Shown: one piece after another, positions 1 through 7,100 of the stretch
Position numbering within the stretch: position 1 is the first letter of the stretch
How the letters are laid out: each line of letters opens with the position of its first letter
Virus record (IMG/VR): IMGVR_UViG_3300000576_000018
Span: 1 to 27,428 of that record
Reading direction: 5' to 3' (one strand)
DNA: 27,428 nt
Source: a virus
Position numbers and translations under genes: made by a program
Notes under the pieces: model-generated
Told to the model about the DNA's origin: nothing
The model's database searches: none
What the model saw: only the letters and a program-made list of their open reading frames with translations

Positions 1-889
1 ACTCAGTAGACGACCAGTAGGAGTTAGGAGCGAAACCCTCTCCAGCAGGCAATGTAGTATTTGTGGGTCCACCATCATTGACATACAACTGATTCAACTC
101 ATCACGAGCAGGCAGATACCAATCTGAAAAGCCATTGATCGTTCTGGTGGCTGTCCAGTTGCCAGCTGGATGTTCTGCATTGTCCATTGGACCATAAGTG
201 TTGCTGAATCCATCAACACATGAATCAGTTCCAGCTGTGGCGGTTCTTGTGGTCTTCCATTGACAAGTAGCACATCCAGACGCATTTGGTGACACGATCA
301 GCGCATAACATTGTCCAGCAGCACAAATGGTGCCAATGTAGAAACCACCACGAGCAGATTCACCGAAACTGGTCAAATTGAAAAAACTTGCCGGGGTGTT
401 TGCAGTTGTTGTTCCAAAGTTTGAGAAAAAACCTGTTTCTGACCGATGTCTTGCTCGAAACTCATATTCAGTTGACACTTCGAGATTCCCTATAGGAACC
501 ACAATTGAAGTCAGATTGTTAATATCATTTAATGACGTAAAAACAACTTCATTGTTCGAAGTGCGACGAATCTCCCAATCAGTAGATTCGTGTGAATCAG
601 CTCCTATCGTAACTGTAAATGCAGAAGTGGAAATCGTCGGATTTTCTGGAACGTCTGATGGAGCTCCTTCAACTGTGATTGTCGGTGTTTCGATCAGAAC
701 ATCATCTTTTGAAATGATCTGCTCCCAATCAGAACCATTGTAAAGATAGAACTTGTCTCGATCTGTATCAAAGACAGCCATTCCATTGCTCGGATCACTG
801 ATTGCCAATCGTTCAGCTGTTGTAAATCTTCCAGGTCGGAACACTTTGTCATCAAAAATGACTGTATCACCTTGAATCTTGATTGCCAT
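1..889 (-). CDS. Partial tail adhesin with C-terminal DUF1566 (C-lectin-fold type) domain
   Basis: A minus-strand reading frame opens at an ATG (887-889), beginning MAIKIQGDTVIFDDKVF, and runs open to the left edge, so the C-terminus is missing. The first ~60 residues resemble short N-terminal modules of T4-like virion proteins (a YLYNGSDWEQI-type segment). Residues ~65-165 look like an Ig/FN3-type beta domain (TPTITVEGAPSDVPENP, then STEYEFRARHRSETG). From ~170 on there is a Cys-containing DUF1566/Lcl_C-type domain with its hallmark GFSDWYLPARDELNQLY and YWSSTE motifs. Domains of this kind are C-type-lectin-like folds found in phage receptor-binding proteins and in targets of diversity-generating retroelements. 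I infer a host-recognition protein. The segment that would be hypervariable in such proteins lies beyond the window. It starts 8 bases after the stop of the 187-residue gene. Confidence 0.75.
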   Translation of the reverse strand, partial: MAIKIQGDTVIFDDKVFRPGRFTTAERLAISDPSNGMAVFDTDRDKFYLYNGSDWEQIISKDDVLIETPTITVEGAPSDVPENPTISTSAFTVTIGADSHESTDWEIRRTSNNEVVFTSLNDINNLTSIVVPIGNLEVSTEYEFRARHRSETGFFSNFGTTTANTPASFFNLTSFGESARGGFYIGTICAAGQCYALIVSPNASGCATCQWKTTRTATAGTDSCVDGFSNTYGPMDNAEHPAGNWTATRTINGFSDWYLPARDELNQLYVNDGGPTNTTLPAGEGFAPNSYWSSTE

Positions 890-897
890 TGTACCTA

Positions 898-1461
898 TTA
901 CTCCTGTTCGTGGTCTGGGAATGGATCAAACGGGTCAATTGAGCCCGGTGAGATGTTTGCTGCAACTTCAAAGATCTCGTCAAGTTGTTCTCCTGTAAGA
1001 CCCATTTGACTGGAAAGACTTTGAATCGTATTTGAGTTCTTGTTGATCTCAAGTGCATATTCCCATTCAGTCATCACGACTGTTTTTGCGGGCTCTTCAA
1101 GTTCATCGATGAAGTTCTGAATCTGCTCCAACATGCCGAGCTTGATCAGTGCAAGTCGAATCTGCAATGGAGTCGCAACTGATGGCTTTCTTGATCTCAG
1201 CTCTATTGAATGGAGTTCATCATATACTTCTTTTTGTAGGATTCGCACCACACCAGGAATATCAGTGTCAGCATCTTCATCACACGACCCATAAAACAAT
1301 GGGTAGTCATCTGGATGCTGGATTGGCCATCGGCTCTGGTCCCACCATTCAATGTCAAGACCTTTCACATCTGGAAATGTTGGGCCATTGCGCATTGGTG
1401 CTTTGAAGCACGGAACTTTTGTTCTTGAATCAACATGAGTGACTGCGATGTATTTTTTCAT
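898..1461 (-). CDS. Conserved tail-fibre-associated protein, 187 aa, function unknown
   Basis: The ATG at 1461 is preceded by a strong AAGGAG ribosome site. The N-terminal ~90 residues form a domain I do not recognise (VPCFKAPMRNGPTFP, then LDIEWWDQSRWP). The C-terminal part, from about residue 95 (TPLQIRLALIKLGMLEQI ... EWEYALEINKNSNTIQSL ... GLTGEQLDEIFEVAA), matches a helical domain often seen at the C-terminus of phage tail-fibre-adjacent or fibre-assembly proteins. It sits directly upstream of the DUF1566 adhesin, 8 bases away, so a role as a fibre-assembly chaperone or small structural partner of that adhesin is plausible, but that is inference from position. No membrane segment or signal peptide is visible; the protein ends in an acidic tail (PDHEQE). 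Confidence 0.7.
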   Translation of the reverse strand: MKKYIAVTHVDSRTKVPCFKAPMRNGPTFPDVKGLDIEWWDQSRWPIQHPDDYPLFYGSCDEDADTDIPGVVRILQKEVYDELHSIELRSRKPSVATPLQIRLALIKLGMLEQIQNFIDELEEPAKTVVMTEWEYALEINKNSNTIQSLSSQMGLTGEQLDEIFEVAANISPGSIDPFDPFPDHEQE

Positions 1462-1512
1462 GTTTAGCTGTTCTCCTTAGAAATAGGTGTAATAGACAAA
1501 TAGGTAAATGAA

Positions 1513-1602
1513 TCAAATAGGTTCTCCCCGGACAGCTCTGACTCTGCTGCTGTTAGTCTTGCCGTTGCCGTTCTGACCGCCGCTGAGGAAGTACTGGGTA
1601 CA
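1513..1602 (-). pseudogene. Orphan 3' end of a DUF1566 adhesin gene
   Basis: In a minus-strand frame different from both frames of the adjoining Ig-like gene, the bases encode TQYFLSGGQNGNGKTNSS followed by RVRAVRGEPI and a TGA stop (1513-1515). The ending RVRAVRxxPI directly before a stop is the usual C-terminus of DUF1566/Lcl_C domain proteins. No start codon or N-terminal domain is attached, so it looks like a gene tail left by a deletion or module swap. The stretch is richer in G+C (49 of 87 bases by hand count over 1516-1602) than the AT-rich DNA at 1640-2500. Its Asn/Ser/Gly codons are AAC, AGC and GGC, which differ only by A-to-G changes. Confidence 0.55.
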
Positions 1603-1645
1603 GTGACAGAAACGCCTGTTGTTGTGTTTGTGACAGTTTGAGCAT

Positions 1646-2071
1646 TTACGTGAGTTGTCGTGGTAGTATAAATAACAGACCTTCAAGAATCTTTATTCGA
1701 TCTCCACCAAACTTCACCATGATCAAATCGTATTGATATTTACCTGACTTTTTATTTCTTGTCGCTTCCGGAGAGATAAATAAATTAAGTTTATTTGTAA
1801 CTCCATTCACAACAACATCAAGATCGGCTTCAAATTGTACTACACTTGAATATATCTTCCTGATTTGGCAAAAGAATTGTTGATCTGTGATTTCAAATTC
1901 ATCACCATCGTCTGTTTCAAGTTCTAGTTCAATTAAAAAGTCGACTCCTTGATCAACATATAAATTTATCTGGTTGTCATAGTTCCTCACATGTATTTTA
2001 GTTTTATTTATCTTTTTACGAAATACACATTTTAAGTTATGATACCAATCAAAAAAACATATAGTCAACAA
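1646..2071 (-). CDS. Ig-like virion protein with apparent 3' frameshift
   Basis: The core (RNYDNQINLYVDQGVDF ... FFCQIRKIYSS ... SGKYQYDLIMV ... IKILEG) resembles a beta-sandwich protein family common in T4-like marine phages, where the ending is usually a V-x-EG-x-V-x-V strand. The open frame can be drawn back to a TTG at 2071, but homology to the family seems to begin near a GTG at 1990, just after a late-promoter motif; the residues before that look like untranslated AT-rich DNA. At the 3' end, the frame continues after ILEG as GLLFILPRQLT and stops at 1646. Stepping back one base at about 1679 instead gives ILEGSVIYTTTTTHVNAQT, which restores a beta-strand-like ending and stays open to a TAA at 1464-1466, just before the 187-aa gene. 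No canonical slippery heptamer is present, so a one-base deletion or a sequencing error is as likely as programmed frameshifting. Confidence 0.55.
   Translation of the reverse strand: MLTICFFDWYHNLKCVFRKKINKTKIHVRNYDNQINLYVDQGVDFLIELELETDDGDEFEITDQQFFCQIRKIYSSVVQFEADLDVVVNGVTNKLNLFISPEATRNKKSGKYQYDLIMVKFGGDRIKILEGLLFILPRQLT
2004..2012 (-). promoter_or_regulatory. Candidate late promoter (GATAAATAA)
   Basis: On the minus strand the bases read GATAAATAA, close to the T4 late -10 element TATAAATA. It lies 14 bases before the GTG at 1990, so if transcription starts there the GTG would be close to the 5' end of the message. The surrounding DNA is AT-rich, so a chance match is possible. Confidence 0.4.
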
Positions 2072-2208
2072 CGATCATGCTAAAGCATTGACCGTTTTCT
2101 TTTTCAAAAGAAGATAAATTGTGTTTTTCATAATTAGTTTTTGCCTAAATGAACAAGTGCTTTGAGCTTATAAGGTCTTCAAATTTGAAAGTAAAATAGC
2201 AACTTGCC
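2072..2208 (-). other. AT-rich spacer without a recognisable gene
   Basis: Between the Ig-like gene and the interrupted small gene there is AT-rich DNA with only a very short minus-strand ORF (starting MKNTIYLLLKKK, 18 codons), which I do not consider supported. A short near-palindrome, ATGCTAAAGCAT (around 2076-2087), is present. I see nothing else. Confidence 0.5.
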
Positions 2209-2487
2209 TTAATTTAGTCTTTGACAATACTCTATGGTTCCACCCGTGTTTATAAACCATAGATCTTTAGGTTTCATTGAGAGGGTATGAATACCGGATC
2301 GAGTCTTAAATTCAAAGATACTATCATCGTCTCGTCCTGCTCTTACTGTAGTACCAGACGCTATAGTGTTTTAGCTGTTATTAGAAGCTTTAGTTATAGC
2401 CTGTATAGAACCGTTATCCAAGCTATTGATATTTAACAGCTCGCAAGAATTGCCGATTACGTCCGTAACTGAAATTTTTATTGCCAT
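2209..2487 (-). pseudogene. Small virion-type gene interrupted by an in-frame TAA
   Basis: The ATG at 2487 has a good ribosome site (AAAGGAGACGAAG). It encodes MAIKISVTDVIGNSCELLNI and continues for 38 codons to a TAA at 2371-2373. The same frame then stays open for 53 further codons with sensible protein sequence (NTIASGTTVRAGRDDDSIF ... KPKDLWFINTGGTIEYC) before a TAA at 2209-2211. The TAA could be one base away from CAA (Gln). The MAIKI start resembles small proteins that precede fibre and adhesin genes in T4-like marine phages; the DUF1566 adhesin in this window starts the same way. It may be a broken gene, a sequencing error, or less likely a readthrough gene. Function unknown. Confidence 0.55.
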
Positions 2488-2517
2488 CTTCGTCTCCTTT
2501 GACTATTGGCGCTTGTG

Positions 2518-3942
2518 TTAATAATTTTTATTTTCTAAATGTATAATTCTGTCTTGTAATTCTTTAATTGCTTCAACTAATAGACCTACCATATTGCCGT
2601 ATGATACAGCTAGATTAGTTCCATCTTCCTTTACAGCTTCGGGAAGAACATTTTGTACATCTTGTGCAATTACACCGGTTTGTCTTTCACCTGTATCTAT
2701 ACGAGTATATGTATAGCCCGTTATAGCATTGACTTTATCAAGAGCATTAACAATTACGCTTAAATCGGTTTTCAATCTAAGATCCGAATTCGAACTAACA
2801 TCACCAACAGAAAAAAGATTTCTTACGTGAAAATTACCATCATAATTTACTCTTGTTGTGTTTGTTGGATCTGTAGTTCCGGCATAAAATCTGCCTGCGG
2901 CCTTTGATGTGCCAGTAACCGCAATGGCTGTAGAAAATGTTTTTACACCTTCTACCGTTTGGTTACCAGTTATATTTACTGTTGGTAACGTAATATTTTG
3001 AGAACCATCGAATGAAACTCCATTAATAGTGCGAGCTGTTGTCAGTGTTGCTGCACTACCGGTTGTGTTTTGATTTCCGGTTTGATTCACGCCGGGCAGG
3101 TTGATATTGGCGGTGCCGTCGAAGCTCACGCCGCCGATGGTGCGCGCAGTCTGCAGTGCCGTAGCAGTGCTCGCGTTGCCTAAGATATTTTCTACTGTAA
3201 GAGTTTTTGTACTTGGATTATATGAAAAATCCGATGCCGACACAAAAAGTTCATTCACATCTGTTGATGTGCTATCTGTAAATAGAATACCTCTTTCTTG
3301 ATTAGTAGTATCATCAGTTGTAATTTTTGTCTGCCCGAACGTGTCAAATACAACCCACACCGAGCCGTTGAAGATCAAGTCATATGTGACATAATCTGAT
3401 GTCAATGTTAGATTAGATACAGTTCCATCAATTGTGCTGATATCATTACCATTCCCAAGTATTAGTACATTATTGACGGAAGCCGTTTTTGTAACTACTC
3501 GAATGATGTCATCTTTTTCTGGAGAAGCTGGAAGAATGATTGAAAATGATGCAGCAGTGGAATCTGCAATGATGTAGTCATTGATTTCTGCATTGTAGTT
3601 GTCATTGATAAAGATAGGATTACCAAGTTCCCCACCAATCTCACCCCAATCAACACCATCATAGCCTTCAAATGTGTCAAGATCGGTGTTGAAACGAAGT
3701 GAACCAATCAAAGCACTCGGTCGTTCCGCTGTCGTCCCAATAGGAAGAATGAACTCACTGTCAGCGACCAAGGTATTTGCAGTAAATGTTCCAGTGAGAG
3801 TCGAGCTGCCTTCAACTGTGAAGCCAAGAGGTCCCGCAAGCATCACATTTTCATTTGCAAGATCGATCAAGTCGTTTGTTCGTTCAAGCCAAACCTGAAA
3901 GGTATCTGACGTCTCTATGTTCGTTATGTCTGTATTACTCAC
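2518..3942 (-). CDS. Tail fibre with S74 intramolecular chaperone
   Basis: A 474-residue fibre starting at a GTG (3942) with an AGAGG ribosome site. The N-terminus (FQVWLERTNDLIDLANENV) is typical of fibres that attach to T4-like baseplates. The middle contains a GYDGVDW segment and two ~35-residue shaft repeats at residues ~255-291 and ~295-328 (TARTIxGVSFDG). The last 89 residues form a Peptidase_S74 / endosialidase-type chaperone (SDLRLKTDLSVIVNALDKV ... TGVIAQDVQNVLPEAV). Ser386 and Lys391 have the spacing of the Ser-Lys dyad used for self-cleavage in that family, so the chaperone is predicted to trimerise the fibre and then release itself. The gene overlaps the 60-aa gene upstream by 8 bases and has a likely own late promoter at 3978-3986. 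It is a host-recognition candidate; the receptor is unknown. Confidence 0.85.
   Translation of the reverse strand: MSNTDITNIETSDTFQVWLERTNDLIDLANENVMLAGPLGFTVEGSSTLTGTFTANTLVADSEFILPIGTTAERPSALIGSLRFNTDLDTFEGYDGVDWGEIGGELGNPIFINDNYNAEINDYIIADSTAASFSIILPASPEKDDIIRVVTKTASVNNVLILGNGNDISTIDGTVSNLTLTSDYVTYDLIFNGSVWVVFDTFGQTKITTDDTTNQERGILFTDSTSTDVNELFVSASDFSYNPSTKTLTVENILGNASTATALQTARTIGGVSFDGTANINLPGVNQTGNQNTTGSAATLTTARTINGVSFDGSQNITLPTVNITGNQTVEGVKTFSTAIAVTGTSKAAGRFYAGTTDPTNTTRVNYDGNFHVRNLFSVGDVSSNSDLRLKTDLSVIVNALDKVNAITGYTYTRIDTGERQTGVIAQDVQNVLPEAVKEDGTNLAVSYGNMVGLLVEAIKELQDRIIHLENKNY
2959..3180 (-). repeat. Two tandem fibre-shaft repeats, one GC-rich
   Basis: Copy 1 (3070-3180, residues 255-291) and copy 2 (2959-3060, residues 295-328) encode related peptides, TARTIGGVSFDGTANINLP and TARTINGVSFDGSQNITLP. 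Copy 1 is strikingly GC-rich: 63 of 93 bases at 3088-3180 are G or C by hand count. Copy 2 has the AT-rich codon use of the rest of the gene. Confidence 0.8.
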
Positions 3943-4117
3943 ACTTGGCCTCTATTTGTTGGAGTGTTTTACTCAAGCTATTTATCCGTTCTTTGAGGAA
4001 TATCACATCATTCTTAAGTTGCTGAAATTCTTTATCTTTTTGTTTTTCTTTTCTGTATCTATTTAATTCAGCAACATCGGTTTCAACTAATGCCTTTGAG
4101 TAAGTATCTCGTATCAT
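3935..4117 (-). CDS. Small coiled-coil protein, 60 aa
   Basis: The ATG at 4117 overlaps the stop of the DUF4815 gene (ATGA), and its own end overlaps the start of the tail fibre by 8 bases, so it is translationally coupled on both sides. The sequence is highly charged, and its second half (FLKERINSLSKTLQQIEAK) has heptad-like spacing of Leu/Ile consistent with a coiled coil. There is no membrane segment or catalytic motif. Its position between the large baseplate protein and the fibre suggests a small connector or fibre-assembly factor, but this is inference; I do not recognise the family. Confidence 0.7.
   Translation of the reverse strand: MIRDTYSKALVETDVAELNRYRKEKQKDKEFQQLKNDVIFLKERINSLSKTLQQIEAKCE
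3978..3986 (-). promoter_or_regulatory. Candidate late promoter for the tail fibre (GATAAATAG)
   Basis: The minus strand reads GATAAATAG, inside the 3' half of the 60-aa gene and 36 bases before the GTG start of the tail fibre. Spacing and direction fit a T4-type late promoter (consensus TATAAATA) driving the fibre separately. Confidence 0.55.
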
Positions 4118-7100
4118 TCGAATGCAATTCCTCTGTAATCAAGAACTTTTGGAACACTTCCAACATCTTCTGAAAGCAAGTCGATCCGCACGGCGAATGA
4201 TCTATATCCTTCATATGTTCCGGTATCGTTAGTATATTCCACAATTCCAGTGTTTGAAGATTTAGAAGTATCCGGAATTTCATAGACGTATTCTTTATAG
4301 TCACTTGTATTTGAACCACTTGAGAATAAATCGGCACCAGAGATTTTTTCAAGTTCAATCCATGGATTGTTTCTTAGTGCTACTGGGTCTGCATCATTCT
4401 TTACTCTCAGATATGCTTTAATATCTGTTCCTAATGGTCTATAACCAGTAAGATAAAGTCTGAAATCTTCGGCATCAAAACCTTCTTGAAGTTCAACCCT
4501 CTTTGAAATGTATTTTGATGTTGTTGCAGGTGTATTTGTTATTTGATATATGTAAGCAAATAGCTGTGCAGTTTCAATATCGACCACCGGTGTTGTCGTG
4601 GGAATATCTTCCTTCTCGAGAGTCAATACTAATTTCAGATTCTTTTCTTGGTTTGTATCATTTGATTTACTGAATACGATACAACCTCTTTCATTGAATG
4701 CTTTATTTGCTGCAAATTCAAACTCTTTCGCATATGGGGGATCGGCAGTTGCACTTGGATCAATTGCCTTGACTGCAATTTTTACATTTGTGTTTTCATC
4801 TACAATTCGGTTGATCATTGCTTGGATATAACTTAATTCCAAATCATCCACAGTATCAACTTCTAATATAGCACCACTATCAAGACCTCTTACGGTATCT
4901 GTAGCTACAAATATTCTATCTTCACGTGCTGAAGACTGTTCAAGTATCAATAGATCAGGTTTTCTAGGATTAAAGTAAGAAACTGTTCCTGCCACGATAG
5001 GTTCTGATTGTAGTGTTCCACTAAATCTTGGAATTTTATTTACCACAAGTTCTGAACTAGATACTACTGAAACGACTCTAAAGATATCTTTATCCGTGAC
5101 ACCATTTTCAACATAAAAATAATCGCCTTGGTCATAAGCAGTAAGACCAGTGCCCGTAACTACACTGGTATTAGTTTGTAGATTTACAGTAAAGGTATTA
5201 GCACCTTTGAATGCATATGCCAATTCACCGTTTATGAATTTACCACTTACATTAACAGCTCTCAAGAATTCGTAATCGGTTGTTTCCAATTCAACCGTTC
5301 CGCTATTCACTTCGAAGTTATACCGGAATAGATCAAATTTAATGTCTTCATCTTGATATGCTGTCCATGCTCTGTTATTTGTAGATGTGAATAGTACACC
5401 GTCCCCCCAGTCAGCATTTACAGGTGCTCCTGTAAGTAAATCAGTGCCAGCCGGTTTTGTTGTGAAAATCAAGTAATCTGGATCATCTGCGTCTGGTTGT
5501 ATTACAATTGCATATTCTTTTTCTGCATCCAATCTAACTGGTGCATCAAAAATAATGCTAGTAGCAATAGACGCATCATCAGACACAAAAACTTCTGTTG
5601 ATCTAAGATGTTTCTTTCCAAATGGGATAATTTCCCAACCAGGATATCCATTTACTACTTCTCGAATCTGAATAGTCACACCATTTGTAGGACTTTTTCT
5701 TTTAAAGTATAGATCAATTCCACTCACATAAAGTGCATCAGCTTCTCTTGTCATTGAATCCTTCACAAAGAAAGTCTGTGCAAGAGGACATTTATTTCGT
5801 CTACCTTGTTGAACTTCGCGGTCCATTACAGTGCGAGTGGTTCTTTCTTCCAGAACTTGAATTTCAGGGAATCTTGTTGAAATAGTTGTTCCTACTTTAT
5901 CTACACTAAAATTGTAAGCATTATACTTCAATTTACCAAATGATGCTGCTGCAGCATCAATATTATCAAACAAGTCCACATCTGCAATTACAAGTTCTCT
6001 TTCGCCGACAAAAAATGTATTTTCTGGTATTTTGAAGATTGCAAACAATTCACCATTTTCGTTTGTTCTGACCGCAGTTCCAAAAGATCCGTTTTGTGCT
6101 ACTCTTGTATTTGTCGGGAGAGGACCCTGCGAATCACCAAAAAAAATACCAGGGGCAACATCGGAATCGATTGAAACTTCATCGAAGAAGAAATAATGTC
6201 TTGTGTTCGGGCGAAGACCATACATTTCTATCTGAACTTCACGAGAACGTATAAAAGGTCTGAATTGGAAATTTGTGACGAAATCTCCAACAAAATTTTG
6301 TTCTAATTCACCAGCCGTGACGCTCAATTCTCTAAAGACGTCTTCCCATTCTTGGAATGTTTGTGTAGTTGTAACTGTATTTGCTCTCTTACCGCTTCCA
6401 ATTTCCGCCGTATTTACTTCATTCCATTCATCTAGTAAGATAGATTGTTCCGAAGTAAGAGGTACAAACTCGCTTAGTGCTTCAGTAAAGTCTATAAAAG
6501 GTTGCGCGAGATCTAATTCTAATTCAGCTGGTGTTATAACAGTATCGTAAGCAACATCATATTCAGGTGTGAGAGCACCAGTTCCCAAGAAACTATATAC
6601 GTTACTTGTGCAAGATCTAAACCCAGTCGCATATTGTTGCTTTAAGAATCGAACAACTTTATTCGATGTAAGTGTTGTTACTGGACCTATTTGTTCAGTA
6701 TTAACTGTATCACTTACTCTCACGTTCATTGGGAATTGTTTCAGACTAGGTCTGAGAGTTGTATCTGAAACATCGATTGATGCTGAAAATGATGCATCAG
6801 TTACGTCAGCAATCGAAAGATCACGAAATGGATCTACTATAATACCATTCTTGAACCGATTGTTTCCGAATTCATCCTGTATTAGAAGATTTGCCGTTGC
6901 GGTTTCAAGAGCAGAAAGTGTTACGTAATAGACAAGACGATCCAATTTTCTGGAAATCTTATCAATATCTTTCATTGTATATGTTTTTACGGTTTTAGTA
7001 GAAAGAGATATCGCTTCATTTCTTCTATTTAATCTAAATGCCTCTTCGTTTGTAAGCAGAGGAAACCCTGGTACTCGAACTTCTGCTATAATCGTATTTT

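Noticed and set aside
378-743. Plus-strand 121-residue open frame
   Set aside because: It is antisense to the DUF1566 adhesin, which has clear family motifs; no ribosome site or recognisable protein on the plus strand.
1149-1406. Plus-strand 85-residue open frame
   Set aside because: Antisense to the 187-residue gene; composition and residues look like a shadow frame.
1668-1676. TATAAATAA on the plus strand
   Set aside because: It points rightwards against the minus-strand genes and has no plus-strand gene downstream.
1-2517. A complete diversity-generating retroelement in this window
   Set aside because: No reverse transcriptase or accessory gene is present here; only a DUF1566 adhesin and an orphan tail are seen, so the idea is kept as a finding and not as a feature.
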